A stretch of 64,000 bases of DNA. Source: Ottelia alismoides. Taxonomy: Eukaryota > Streptophyta > Magnoliopsida > Alismatales > Hydrocharitaceae. The DNA lies in the NCBI GenBank assembly GCA_037367405.1, contig JAZKJV010003360.1, positions 62,001-126,000 on the forward strand, read 5' to 3'. A program made the translations under genes and the position numbers. Below are positions 48,220 to 60,674 of the stretch, piece by piece (position 1 is the first letter of the stretch; the number at the start of each line of letters is the position of its first letter). The notes under the pieces are model-generated. The model saw only the letters and a program-made list of their open reading frames with translations, ran no database searches and was not told where the DNA came from.

Positions 48220-51200
48220 TGATGAATCTCCATTTCATAACCTTTATTCTGTCATTTTGGCCTTAAAAACCATAGCTAATGTAAGTAAATGGCATTAATT
48301 TATACAAAATAACATTCATCATTTATTGTATATATATTTGGTTTTTAAGGCCAAAATTATAGAATAAAGAGAATAAAAGAAAAATAATAAAATATCGAAG
48401 ATATTTTATGACCTTAAACCTCGACACCAAATCAAGAATTGAATTGGTCAACAAGGAATAAAGTAGGGGGAGATAAGGGCCAAAAATTACAATAAAATCA
48501 CAATTATTTATTCTCTCAATAAAGCATTTTTTACACCTATTTTATTATTTATTATTTATACATCAAATAAAGAAACTTTTTGCATGAAAGTGTAGATAAT
48601 AATGTAAATAAAAATACAAAATTGAGTTCGCACAAAAATAATATACAGTGTACTTTTTATACACAAAATAAAAAGCCTAAATCCCTACTTCACAGACCCA
48701 TATCTTCCAAATAAAAACTCAAAATGCATCAAAATCACCATATAATTGTATATAACTTTTAATATGCAATTTAATGGAGGTAGTTTTATATTTTTTGGAG
48801 TTAAGATGTGAAATTTAGGTTTTGGACCCTCATTGTATAGTATACCCGAATAAAATATTCAATTTATTCATTTTTTTATGTTTTTACAACTTTATATTTT
48901 TATAATTTTGTAAATATTATTTATAACTTTTGAACATGTTGAAACTGGAATAAAATCACAAAGATAACACAAAATAAAATTAATCCATATCAATATATAG
49001 GTAAAATACCTAGGATAATACATGTATATAAATAAAAGGGGAAATCATTCTTTATTCCTTATATTTTTTAAGATTGCAAATATCATTTATATTTTATTAA
49101 AAATATAAATTTAAAATGAAACCATATAGAAACATTAAAATAAACTTTGATACAAAAACACATAGGTAAAAATACAATACATATACCTATATAATACATA
49201 CCCTTATTTATTAAAGTGTAGAAAATATATCATAAAAATATAATACCTAAAAATAAGCTATAAATATGTAAATTAATATAATAAAATAATAAAATAAAAT
49301 ATTCGAAATAAAAATAAAATAGCTAAAATATAGATGAATATACCTATAAATACATCCCTAATAATTAACTTCTAACAAATAACCTCAAAAAAATAAATAA
49401 AAATCGTAGTAAATACTACATAAAATAATAAAAAAAATATTTTATACCCAAAAATTAATAAAATTATCTATTATAATTAATTCATTACATTGAATAATAG
49501 AGTCAGCTTTCTCTTTTAGCGGTTTGCTTGGACCAATCAAGTCACTTCAAATGTTGACCTAGATTAACCGCACTGTCTCCAGCTACCTGGCGTGTCAGAC
49601 ATCCATTAACCTATCTTCTCTGAATTTCCTCTTCAGATCCATTGATTTTCTCTTATTGATTCCTTCACGAAAAATGCTCTGCAACCCACTCTTAATTACG
49701 CCAACACCTTTCCAAGGTCAAACGCTCCTCGATTCAAGCAGAAACTCTAGCCTAACATGGACCACTCGTGACGTCTATAAATAATCTTCTTCTCCTTCCT
49801 TCCCTTTTTATCCCCTTTTAAGATTTTTCTTGTGTTCTTGTGCGTGAGTTGAGTACTAGGTGAATCTACGAGCCTCCCCACACTTGGAGATGACGTAGCG
49901 AGGATAATGAGTGGTCCAAGGCGGAGCTCCGACGATATCTCTGCTCCCTGGTCTCTAGCCATGTATGAGCTGCGTGTTTTTCATTTCTAGGTAGTTTTTT
50001 GTTTTGTCTTGTCCTTCCATTAATTAGTTTAGCATAAAAATCATTAGAGTAACATAGATTGCAGATCTTTGATCATCATAACTCTCTGCTACGGCCATTT
50101 TCCACTGTGACTCAGGCTATTCTCGACCTCGCCATCCATCCCATTTCGATCCTCCAAATCTTCTCCATCTGAACCGCCTATCTGAACCACTTGGTCGGGC
50201 CTCGATCAGCAACTCGAGGATCCTCTTCCATCACTCGTCGGACCTTCTCCACCCCACCTCCCATTTGTGCATCCTAGCTTCACCAGTCCTCGAAGAACTT
50301 CGCTTCGAGCCATACATCTTATCTGTGCATGTTCAACTCGTAAGTTGGCACCTGGAGGTCATTTCACACTGCGACGGAGATACTTGGGGCATGACTTCTT
50401 CTCCAACATTATTGTGGCGCTCCGGTGAATACGTCCCTTCTGAATCCCCCAGCAGGCATAGGACCTCGCCAGCAATCTTTTAGGGCCTTTTGGAGCAGTC
50501 ATGCTCGACAAAGGAGAGAGTTTCTAATGAAGGAAGCTCGCTCCGATGGGGCTTCTTACACGTTCATCCAATATGCTTCCCCGCCATCGGATCATGCATC
50601 GTTCTTTCCTGCAGTAGCAGACGTCAGATCAAGCAGAACTGCAGTTGTTGGATCGCTTCTAGCGATCTAATCTCAAGCGTCGAGCGTGAAGAGTCATTGG
50701 GCAGCGAGGAGATGCCATGTGTCAAGTGAAATAACCAGAACCGTCTGATGTTGCATATAAATGGGGTAAATTGCATATCTGAATCCCTACTTTTTGCATT
50801 TTATTATTTAATCCTGTAAATAAAAATATCAAGTGTAAAAAAATGGAAATTTTGCATACATGCCCTTGTACTTATTTTATTTACGTTTGAGTCCGGTCTA
50901 GTACAGCTCACGTATCATCCCACGAGCTGGGAAAATTGCTGGAACACCCCTACGACTTTTTGTATTTACTTTTAGGCCAATAAAATTAAATGTACATGTA
51001 TATTTTATTACATCTATGCCCCTATTGTTTATTTTAATTGCAATTATGCCCCTACCAGTATATGAATTTTAGCGCTTGGATTTCATTTATTAAAAATAGC
51101 ACCTTAGCTCCTGAAATCATGCAAAAATAAGGTTAGATGCCTAGTAGCAAGTACTTTCATGCCATGAATTTACTTTGCATTCGTGGCTTTTTAACCATTT

Positions 51201-51882
51201 ATTAAAAATCAAAAGGAGCTTATTTTTGTTCCGTCTATCCTAGAAAATGCCAAAAAATATAAAAAATCTTGAAAATGTCCAAAAAAGTTATATATGTATA
51301 TTTTACTTTATTTAAACATCAGACCAAAAATCACTATAAACGGAAAAAAACTCTTAAAAATTGAAAAACCCTAAAATCCTTCATGAAAATCTAAAAAATC
51401 ATTAAAAAATCCAAAAATATTTTTATGATTTTTATTTTTATATAAATATTTATATATTAAAATTGATTTAAGTAATTTTGGACATTATTTCATATTTTTT
51501 AAATTCAAATCAATTTTGGATATGTATTAAATCCTTGATTTGGATTAATTTTGATTGTAAAAATACATAAAAATAAGTAAAAATTCTAGAAAAATACGAA
51601 AAACATTAGAAAAAATTATAAAATCCAAAAACAATTTTTTTAATTTTTTTATATTTATTTTTTTTGTAAATATATTGATCTATATTATATATAAATGAAT
51701 ACTTTGTTCACAAATAACCATAGGCTACCCATTTTGCTCTTTGTGGTTCGACCTCTACGTACTTACTTGATATGCATCTTATAGTAGAGAATAATAAATT
51801 TTAACTCACTTATGCGATTCATTACTTTTATTTATTGTGTGGGTTATCTGCTGAATAACTAGGGAATTTTGAGTGGTCAACA
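48220..51882 (+). repeat. R2 5' LTR, 3,663 bp
   Basis: Starts TGATGAATCTCCATTTCATA and ends AACTAGGGAATTTTGAGTGG..TCAACA, which lines up with the LTR M end (read in reverse, AACTAGGGTTAATACGGG..CATCA). TG...CA ends fit. TTGACC at 49553, TATA box at 49776, a leader part 49790-50750, and a U5 with repeated 'tgcccct' motifs follow. Frames at 50265-50729 are LTR leader. Confidence 0.75.
49776..49783 (+). promoter_or_regulatory. TATA box, R2 5' LTR
   Basis: TATAAATA lies about 225 bases after TTGACCTAGATTAAC, the same spacing as in R1 and L4. Confidence 0.55.
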
Positions 51883-53840
51883 CACTGACTGTGGTTTCGC
51901 CTTGTGAAACCGAACAACCCTCGGCGTAGCCAAGTTTTGTCCTTTATTTTTGTATAGTCATTTATTCTTATTCATCGATTTATTAATGTAAATATTAATT
52001 GATCAACTTTTGTATAGTTATTCAATTAATTCTTTGTATATAGCTCTTATTGATTTCATTTGATTATTTGTGCTAATACACCATTCTTTGTGACCATGTT
52101 GCGAGGGCCCTCCACACGAGGACGACTTTCTAGGAGGCCGATGCAACCAAGCTTGGAGGAGGCTGGTCTTCACTATGTGACCAGTTGGAGAGGCTATAAA
52201 GGAATCAAGGAGAGGGAATTAGCATAGAAATAGATTAAGTTTTCTTTATGCATTTATTAGTGAGAGAGAGAGAATTTAAATAAGTAATAATTAAAGACTT
52301 GGACTCTACTCTCCACAACGAGGTCCAGTGCATGGGTGTTTGTCCCCTTGGGGGCCTCATCGTAGTTTTTACGTGTTTTCTCGCCTTCTTTTATTTTATT
52401 TTTTGTCATTTTGAGTTTTGCGCCTTTTTTCTATTTGTTTTGTGTGCATGAAGCCCCTAGACTTAAGTTGCTTGCCTCGGTAATTAGGTCAAAACCCTAA
52501 TAAGAATTCTTGTTTCTAACGTCTCTTACTTTTAGATCTAGTCAAATTAATAATTGTTAGTCATCTGGATTTGAGACCGCGTACCGAGAGATGTCATATA
52601 CATTGCTGGCAAGACTCGTTGTGGCGGGCACCGATCGACATCGATAACCTCATTTTGGTCTCACTTCTGAATAACTAACAAGTGGTTCTTCACGATTAAT
52701 TACAGTTGCTATTTAGGGCGATTTTATCGTTTGCACACTGCCATGTAGATAGGTTCAAAAATTATGTTTGGCATACTGCATGGAGAAAGATGGGAAGCAC
52801 TATAAGTCCTCTAACTAAACATGCATCATTAGATTCAATGCTGAGATTTCCACCCTTAATCGACTTGCATGGCTTTTTCGCTATCTCCCTTTGATTACGA
52901 GCACCTATGACTTAAATGAAAATATAACAAAATGATAGGCACTTGTATGAAAACATATCCAAAAAAAGTGAAAACCAAAAAAAAAATAAAACTAAGGGAC
53001 TGTAAAATAAACTTTGACCTTTATTAAAATCTATAATGGACTTTCATTATCTTGAGTTCATAAAGTCCTTATCGATTTCAGGTACCTTAGGATATGACCA
53101 AACCCCTCCCATGAGCGAGGCACGATCTGCTATGGATTAGAGACCAAAACCCAGTGTATAACTGCCTTGTGTATCGCTTGGATTTCTGAAGTAATGGTGC
53201 TTCTATCGTACGTGATCGAGTAGGACCTTGTCAACGATGGTGTTCCCACCTTTCGTAGAGCATCGACATGGTCTGAAAAACTGATTTTAGGCTACTCCTT
53301 CATGGGAGTGTCTATCTCATCGGTTTGCATCCGAGTAGGTTGTTGCATGCTCAAGAGTGTTCCATTGCTAGCGTGGACCAAAGTAGTAGTTTCACCTATC
53401 GGTTTCCTCCATCTATTTCTTTAATTAAGTAGGGATCCAGGAAGGGTTACAAGGACCTCAAGTGCAGATTATAGGTTACAAAGGAGGAGGACAAGTACGT
53501 GATACTTTTCTAGCAGTACTCTCTCTCCTATGGGGTGAGCATGCTAAGGACTTGTTACAAGATATACCTATAATAACAACTCAAAAAATGAAAAGATAAT
53601 AAAAGTCAAACCTTCACAGCTTCACATAGCTCGAGTTGGTGAACTCGATTTTGTATTGTGTTGGTATGGATCTAGATTAAGGTTCAAAGAATAAAGTCCA
53701 GTGCAGTTGTGCGAAATTTGGTCATATGTGGGTCTTTCTCTTAACCTTTACTTAGTTCGAGCCTTTGTACTGTTTTACACTCCTTTTATTCCTTGTTGAC
53801 CACCGTATCCTTCCTCCTGCATCGATCTCCCTCTTACGTC
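51883..53840 (+). other. Untranslated leader of R2
   Basis: No gene. It shares, in order, GCGAGGGCCC (52101), CCCTTGGGGGCCTC (52345), a GGTCAAAACCCTAATAAGAA block (52487), GGGACTGTAAAATAAACTTTG (52996) and GAGTTGGTGAACTCGATT (53632) with the R1 leader. No TGGCACC-type PBS is visible after the LTR; TGGTTTCGCC at 51892 may be a different PBS. Confidence 0.6.
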
Positions 53841-53862
53841 ATGATGGCGATCAATGGATGGC
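53841..53862 (+). pseudogene. gag start of R2, split by the CACTA element
   Basis: ATG ATG GCG ATC AAT GGA TGG C: the first seven codons plus one base of gag. The position matches the gag start in R1 (ATG after a pyrimidine-rich leader). The frame continues after the transposon at 60714, once one copy of the GGC duplication is discounted. Confidence 0.7.
53860..53862. repeat. Target-site duplication GGC, left copy
   Basis: GGC immediately before CACTAC; the matching GGC is at 60711-60713. A 3-bp duplication is the hallmark of CACTA insertion. Confidence 0.9.
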
Positions 53863-53899
53863 CACTACAAAAAAAGCGCGATTGGCGTGTACACGATGG
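53863..53899 (+). repeat. Left terminal inverted repeat of the CACTA element
   Basis: CACTACAAAAAAAGCGCGATTGGCGTG.., matching the reverse complement of 60675-60710 (CACTACAAAAAAGACGGGAT..). Confidence 0.9.
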
Positions 53900-54180
53900 G
53901 GTGCACTTGGCGTGCACATGTGCTCGCTCACAACCTAGCGAGCTCCTTAGGTTGCACATGTGCTCGCCATCCTGATCGCCCTTTTGAATCTGGAGGCACG
54001 GTTATGTTTTCGTAAATGGACGAGCACTTGAATAGCACAAGTGCTCGCCTCGCTGTGCTCACCCAGTTGAAATTCAAGGGCGCAGCTGGATCGACGCGTG
54101 TCAAATTCTGGGAGAGCACCTAAAGAGCACTGAGCGAGCACATAAGTGTGCTCGCCCGAGCCCGTAAACATAACGTCAGG
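53900..54180 (+). repeat. Left subterminal repeat region
   Basis: It contains copies of GCACATGTGCTCGC (53911, 53956) and AGCACAAGTGCTCGC (54036), AGCACATAAGTGTGCTCGC (54135), plus single half-sites. In CACTA elements such repeats bind the element-encoded DNA-binding protein. GAGCACATGTGCTC is itself a palindrome. Frames here are chance. Confidence 0.75.
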
Positions 54181-55843
54181 TGCCCCCTTTCCTCATTCCT
54201 ACGCGAGTCCATTATTCCTTCATCCCCTCCGGCGATCCGTGCTCGGCCATTACCGCGTCGAGGGACCTCCATTTGACTATTCAATCACACACACACATCC
54301 CTCTTTACGTATGTCTTATCATCCTTTCTCTCTTTTTTGCGTATTTCATTCGATTTCATACTTGTTTTAGAGCTTTTGTGTTTTGATGTTGTTGATTGTT
54401 TTGTTCTGAAATTTAATATCACAAGTTGTTAATCTTGTTGCCTATGCTTCATATAGTTGTTTAATATACAGTTGTTGTTAGATTTGAGTATATATTTGTC
54501 TAATATAGATGAAGTATTATAGGTATGTCAAGTGTTTGATTAAATGACACAACAAGTACAGTGCTTAAATAGAGAAGTAGGTGAATGTTGATATCGATGG
54601 GAAGAGAGATACATTAGTTTCATAATATTGGATTCATAACATTAGGTTCATTGAGAAGTGTTATAACACTAGTTTAATAACACAAGGGAATGTTGATATA
54701 GAGAAGTGTCATGACAATAGTTTCATAACACTAGGTTCATTGAAAGAGGGGATGGGAGATACAAAACCTTTGAGAATAAGAACTATATAATGGATGTCAA
54801 ATTAGTCATTTATTTAAGTTAAAATCGTTGGTGCATGGTAATAACTATAAACTGAAATATTTCTTCTGTGATATTTTATTATCACATTAAATTCTAGTTA
54901 ATGTGATCAAGTATATCACATTAACGTATAGTTAGGCTAAATAATAAGTCTAAAACACAAATCATTAATTATTATAAAATCGCACAAAATCATTCACACA
55001 CAGTGCATCCCTCCACATCGGGTGGTGTGTGGCCCTGCACACCGAGAGGCGTGTGCAACACATTGGAGGACTTGATCACCTCTTACTGTGTTATATTTTT
55101 TTTGTTTAACAACACTATTGGACCCACTTTGGGATGTTTATCCCAGACCAATGGTCGTTGATTTTGATAGTTTGCAGGTTTAAAATTCGTTTTTTGCATG
55201 TACCCGTCAAATATTAGTGAGCCAAGCACTTTATTAGGCACTAAATTAGGATCACACCTATCCCTATCCCCATCGTTAACCAACCAAATTTACGTAACTG
55301 CCTGGCTAACATAAATGAATAAATATTTCAAGATTATTTTATAATCTCATTTTTAGTATGTACATATGCATGACGTAAATGATCTTAAAGTATTACATTT
55401 ATATGAGCTTTCCTTAGTTCGGAGATTCCAGACTAAGGGAGTCCGTAAGGATTCAAACTTACTAAAAAGTGATCGTTGTCACAAGCTGTTTATTTCTGAT
55501 TGAAATTCGGTTCGTAACCCCTTCCTCTTGGTATACCAAATCAATCATAGTTTACTATCGAAATAATCACTAATATGATTATTTTGAAAGTTGATTGCGA
55601 TTGATTTTTGAGGTATACAGGAGAGGTGCAGGGTTATGCTGCTGAATTTTCGTCAGTAATAAGCATGCGTGTGACAATGACCATCTTTTAGTAAGTTTGA
55701 ATCCTTACGGATGGGCTCAAGTGATAACATAATTAAGACACTTCTTTTCTCATCTTTTATACCAACAATGGGTTAAGTTTAGGTATTCCTCACATATTTT
55801 CCTGGATTTGACATTATAAATTATTTCATTCAGGTTGTTCAAT
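54181..55843 (+). other. CACTA 5' region before the transposase
   Basis: No gene. AT-rich, with short internal repeats around 54600-54750 ('cataacactaggttcattgagaagtg' and variants). ATTTCATTCAG at 55824-55834 is a good 3' splice acceptor just before the transposase ATG, so a 5' untranslated exon may lie here. Confidence 0.5.
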
Positions 55844-58076
55844 ATGACTAATAGAGATTGGATGTACAAGCGTGTAGTAGATGGACGTGTAATAGATACC
55901 TTTCAAAGAGGTGTTCAGGAATTTATACAATTTGCTTACGCACAAGGTTCCCGTGTCATGGATTCGGATGGAACTATCTTGTGTCCGTGTCAAAAATGTC
56001 GTTTAATGAGGAAGAGATCCAAAGATGAAACTCAGTTACATCTTTATAAAATGGGTTTCATGGAAGGATATCAGATTTGGTGGAGGTATGGCGAGGACTA
56101 TGAGGACAAGATGAATGATGCAGAAGAAGGGGACAATAGTAATCCTTTTATAGATTTGGTTGTGGACGTTGCGGGTCCAGATTTTAATGGTACTTTTTTA
56201 AATGATGAGGAACCATATGGAGAGTCTGCAGAATTCTACGAGTTGTTGAAAAAAGCAGAAGAGCCATTGTGGTTGGGTTGCAAGACATACTCAAAACTCT
56301 CTGAGTTTTGGATCTTCTATCAATGAAGATGGAATATAATTTGACTGATCATAATTTCGATGCAATGCTTAGGATTATCAAGAAAATGTTACCAGAAGAT
56401 GCAGAATTACCTCATTATTATTACAAAATGAAAAAGGTGATGCGGAAGATGGGTTTAGCAGAAGTTAAAATAGACTCTTGCAGAAATCACAATATTTTAT
56501 ATTACAGGGAACACTAGCATTTACAACGCTGTCCCGAATGTGACATGCCAATATATCAGGAAGCTAGCAAGAGTGGGACAAAAATTTCGAGAAATATTTT
56601 ACGTTATTTCCCGTTGACTCAGAGGTTGAAACGACTATATTATTGCAAAGAAACGGCGAAGCATATGACATGGCACGCGTAACATAAAGTTGATGAGTAC
56701 ATGGAGCATCCATCCAAGTCTGATTATTGGAAAGTACTGATGTCAGCTTTTCCTACATTTTCTGAAGAAAAGAGGAATTGTGTTATAGGTCTATGTACAT
56801 AGGGGTTTAATCCTCATGGAAGAAGTAAAGATTACTCTTTCTGGCCAGTAATGACAACACCATATAATCTACTCCCATGGTTATGTAATAAGCGGCAGTT
56901 TATGTTTCTTTCGTTGTTCGTACCAGGACCTACACATCCGGGAAAATACAACGACGTTTATTTACATCCTCTTATAGATAAGTTGAAAATGTTATGGGTC
57001 GATGGAGTTGATACATATGATGCAAATAAAAGCCAAACATTTAACATGAAAGTAGCTCTGCTTTGGACGATAAATGACTTCTCTGCATATGGAATGCTAT
57101 CTGGATGGAGTATGCATGGACGTAAAAGTTGTCCGTATTGTATGGAGAGTACTAAATCATTCCAGCTTCAAAATGGTCAGAAACCATATTTTTTTGATTG
57201 TCACAGACATTTTCTTCCAAACAATCATACATATCGAAGACAGAAGCAGTCATTTAAAAAGAATACAACTGATCTTTCAGATCCGCCACCATTCAAGACA
57301 GGCGATACGATATTATCAAGCATGGAAGAATTGGAGAAATTAGCCTTAGAGAATAGAGATAAAACAAAAAATATTCCAGGTTTTGGTGACAATCATAATT
57401 GGATTATGAAGAGTATTTTTTGGGAATTACCATATTGGAGCAAGTTACTGATATGACACAACTTAGATGTTATGCATATAAAGAAAAATGTATTTGATAA
57501 CATCTTCTATACTATTATGAATGTAACTGATCGATGAAAAGATACGGTAAAGTCTTATCGTGATTTACAAATCATATGCAATCGGCCAAAGTTGCATATA
57601 AAGGAACATGATAATGGAAGGGTTGAACTTCCTAAACCGAAGTATACCTTAGACAGAAATCAAGTGAAGCTTGTCAACAAATGGACAAGCAAATTGAAGT
57701 TTCCAGACGGATATGCATCGAAATTTTCCAATTTATACGCAGATTTGAACCTTTCATTTTAGCTTCTCAAGCGGATCAAGTATGTTATCTCCCACGTGTC
57801 AAAGAAGAGAAAAGGCGTTGAAACTTTAACTGTTGTGAATATAAATTCTCGAGGCTTATTTCTAATGATTACACTCATCATGAAGATGACATAGATGAAG
57901 CACTCACACCGACACATGAACAAATAAACTTAACAGAAGAAGTCCCAATCATCGAATCGATTCGATTGGCTAATAATGAGGTGTTATGTGTTGACCTACA
58001 AGATGATACCGACTCCAAAAACGATGATTCGGAAAACGAAGAAAATGAAGAATATCCTTTAATCCCACCGAAATAA
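55844..58076 (+). pseudogene. TNP2-type CACTA transposase, multiple stops and internal deletion
   Basis: The N-terminal Transpos_assoc domain runs from ATG 55844: RDWMYKRVVDGRVIDTFQRG, then ILCPCQKCRLMRK and GFMEGYQIWW. A frameshift near 56300 leads into the Transposase_21 domain (56308-57770): LYYCKETAKHMTWH, HPSKSDYWK, PYNLLPWLCNKRQFMFLSLF, IDKLKMLWVDGVDTYD, LLWTINDFSAYGMLSGWSMH, CPYCMESTKSFQLQNGQKPY and HNLDVMHIKKNVFDNIF. Stops fall at 56515, 56680, 56799, 57454 and 57532. After GYASKFSNLYADL the frame shifts into EPFILASQADQVCYLPRV, the end of the DUF4216-like part. The DUF4218 region and most of DUF4216 are missing. An acidic tail ends PLIPPK at TAA 58074. This enzyme would cut and join the element ends; this copy cannot. 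Confidence 0.9.
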
Positions 58077-58178
58077 ATGATGAAGATTAGCTGTAAGTTT
58101 TATTACACTATTATAATCGAATTAGCTAAAATCTTTAGTAATGACTATGTAATTAACTATTACATCATCAATACAATC

Positions 58179-60139
58179 ATGGCAGGTTTTGGACGTGGCG
58201 GGGCTCATGGATCACATCGATCCAATCGTCCATCTTCCTCATATACACCTTCATCTAGTAGGCATCCCACCCCTGATGTTGTTTTAGATTCACAGTTCGA
58301 CGAGGTTCGGCGGGTCATAGCCTACTAGAGTCTCTTGGTTATCCTCCTCCACCCTTTTATGTTGGCGGCTATGGAGAGCCATCTACCTCAGCCGCTCCTA
58401 CTGGATTCCCGGTCCCCTTACCTGCACGGACATCGATGGGTTCTGATTCTTCTTCTACTGGATGCTCGACCCCTTCCGTGCTTTTACCCACTGCAGCTAG
58501 ACAGATTTCAACGTCCTACCCTTTGTTGGAGGTTACAACGGATGGGAGGTAAGATTTTAATAAATTTTATAATTTTAATTTTACCAAACATTTATAAATT
58601 GTAACATGTTTACAAATTTTACCAAATGCAGAGATTTTTTGAATACCAATAGGGTGGCAAAGGAGATAACCACCATAATCAAGACACACTTGACTTGAAT
58701 GAAATTTAGATGGCATCACATCCCTACTACAGTATAGGAGAGACTATTTGACATGTTTCTGGTAAGAAAAATTTCTATGAAGTGATATAGAAATTTTTGT
58801 CAAGTTTTCTTCTAATATTTTGCTGTAATTTCCAGAGTAGGTATCACCTTGTTTCGGGTCTATGGAAGGAGTCTTATCGTCGAGCCTTTATTCGTTTGGC
58901 GGAGAACAGAATGAGCGATACATTTTTCAAGGCAAGGAGAGACTCGCATGCGAAGACGGGATGCGAGGAGATGAATTTGGAGGAGATGAAGAGGTTCTCG
59001 CAAGCACGGTGTACGGAGGATAGGTATTGTATTTCTTGAATAATTTATAATATATTTTTAATGTAATCAATATTCATAACACATTCATTGCAGATGGACG
59101 ATTTTCTGTGATGCATTCATTGTGGATGCGGAGTTTGGAAGGAGATCCACGGCGGGAAGGACAAACCGCCAAAAACAAAGGATTAAATCGACAAGTGGCT
59201 CGAAAAGCCACAATCAGATTAGAGAGGAGATGGTATTACAATATAAACTTTAATTTTTCAAATCTACTTTAATATAATGCAATGTTGTTATTACATCTTA
59301 ATTTTTTTTTCAGACAGCTAGGTTGGAAAGAGAACCCTCTTTTCAGGAGTGGTGGTCAAGGTCCCACATTAGTGTTAAAGAAGGAGAGTCGCAATCGTCC
59401 ACTACTGAACCAGGAGAATTGTTGGTAAGTCTATCAATTTATTTGCAGTTGAAAGATATATTATAACTCATTTTTTATATTTCATTTTGTATTTCAGGAT
59501 CGTTATTTGGTACTATCTGCAGAATAATAGGGTGGTGATCCAACTGGAGAGCAACCACCATTTGATAAAACAATATGGAAGTAGGTATACATAAATATTT
59601 ACTTACTATATTCATTTTTTATATATAATTTCATATTAAATAATGAAAAACTTATAAGGTGTTGGAAGAGAGGGATGTTGTGGCAAATAGAATGCAGACG
59701 CTTGGTGGTCTTCCTCCAAACTATGTGGAGGAACATCATCATTCCTATTCTGCATACTCCTAGTCGTTGTACTCACAACCACATTCATCCCAATCATCAT
59801 TGCCAATGGAGTTGCAGATGGCGATGATGGTGGAGCAGGTGACGAAGCTCTGAGAAGATTTCACGGCGTACATATAAGTATTCTACTTAGAATAAGTAAT
59901 AATTTTATATTTCTATATCTACAAAATGCAAGTAGCAGGTATATATCTTCCATATATAGTATAGGTCACAAGAGCGTGCATCACAACCAGAGGAGATTGA
60001 ATCGGATGACGAAGAGGAGGAGGAGAACGACCCTTAAGAAGAGGTACACATGTATGCTAGGTTCAAAGAGCAGGAGAAGGAAAAAAAGAAATCAAAGCAT
60101 GGTTTAATATCTAAAATTTTTAGATCAAAGAAGAGGTGA
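58179..60139 (+). pseudogene. CACTA accessory gene, Transposase_24 / TNPA-like, multi-exon, decayed
   Basis: It starts at ATG 58179 with a Gly/Ser/Pro-rich N-terminus (MAGFGRGGAHGSHRS). A frameshift near 58320 leads to a Pro/Ser-rich part. Exons I can delimit by GT-AG: to 58548; 58632-58761 (LNTNRVAKEITTIIKTHL); 58836-59023 (KESYRRAFIRLAENRMSDTF); 59094-59232 (FCDAFIVDAEFGRR); 59314-59424 (EREPSFQEWWSRSHIS); from 59498; and a last exon ending KHGLISKIFRSKKR at TGA 60137. The order matches plant Ptta/En/Spm proteins (PF03004). At least two internal stops (58698, 58737) and one after 59524 break it. The likely role is binding subterminal repeats, inferred from TNPA of En/Spm. Confidence 0.75.
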
Positions 60140-60430
60140 ATAGTTGTTGCTATTGGCTTGTGTTGTTGTTAAACTTTTTGCATGTCTTTTAATTTATATG
60201 AACTTTGATAGTATAATTTGTTATAATTTTACTTGTTGTTGTTGCTTCTAAGTTCATGTATATTATGTGAGTTCGACTTGTCAATGCTAGTTAATTTAGT
60301 TGGCGAACTGGTATACTATATATACGCTTAGCGAGCTCTGATAAGCACCTGCAGTGGTTTATTGTCAGGCTATACAGGTTCGATGGGGCGTCAAAACCCC
60401 GCCGAACCTGTATAAAATTTTTTCTACACA
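60140..60430 (+). other. CACTA 3' region after the accessory gene
   Basis: No gene. AT-rich 3' UTR-like sequence, then GC-rich DNA from 60350. An imperfect inverted repeat GGCTATACAGGTTCG..CGAACCTGTATAAA lies at 60367-60417. Confidence 0.5.
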
Positions 60431-60674
60431 TCAGTTCAGGCTAGCACATGTGCTCGCCAGGAGCTCCGTAAATGATCGCCCTTTCTTATTAGGGGCGATC
60501 ATTTCGGCGAGCACATATGTGCACGCAACAAGCAGGCGAGGACATAGCGTCCCAATGTGCTCGCCTACCTGCCGGGGCGACTCTCGTATCGGCGACCACG
60601 CCATGAATGAGCACATGTGCTCACCCAGTAATTGGGCGTGCACATGGCGTGCACTAGGCGTACACATTACGAGC
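60431..60674 (+). repeat. Right subterminal repeat region
   Basis: Copies of GCACATGTGCTCGCC (60443), GCGAGCACATATGTGCACGC (60514), CAATGTGCTCGCC (60554) and GAGCACATGTGCTCACCC (60609), plus GCGTGCACATGGCGTGCAC (60635). They mirror the left side. Confidence 0.75.

Noticed and set aside
60367..60417. GGCTATACAGGTTCG..CGAACCTGTATAAA as a tRNA-like fold (GTTCG resembles a T-loop)
   Set aside because: There is no D-arm, anticodon arm or acceptor stem; it is a simple inverted repeat in the CACTA 3' region.
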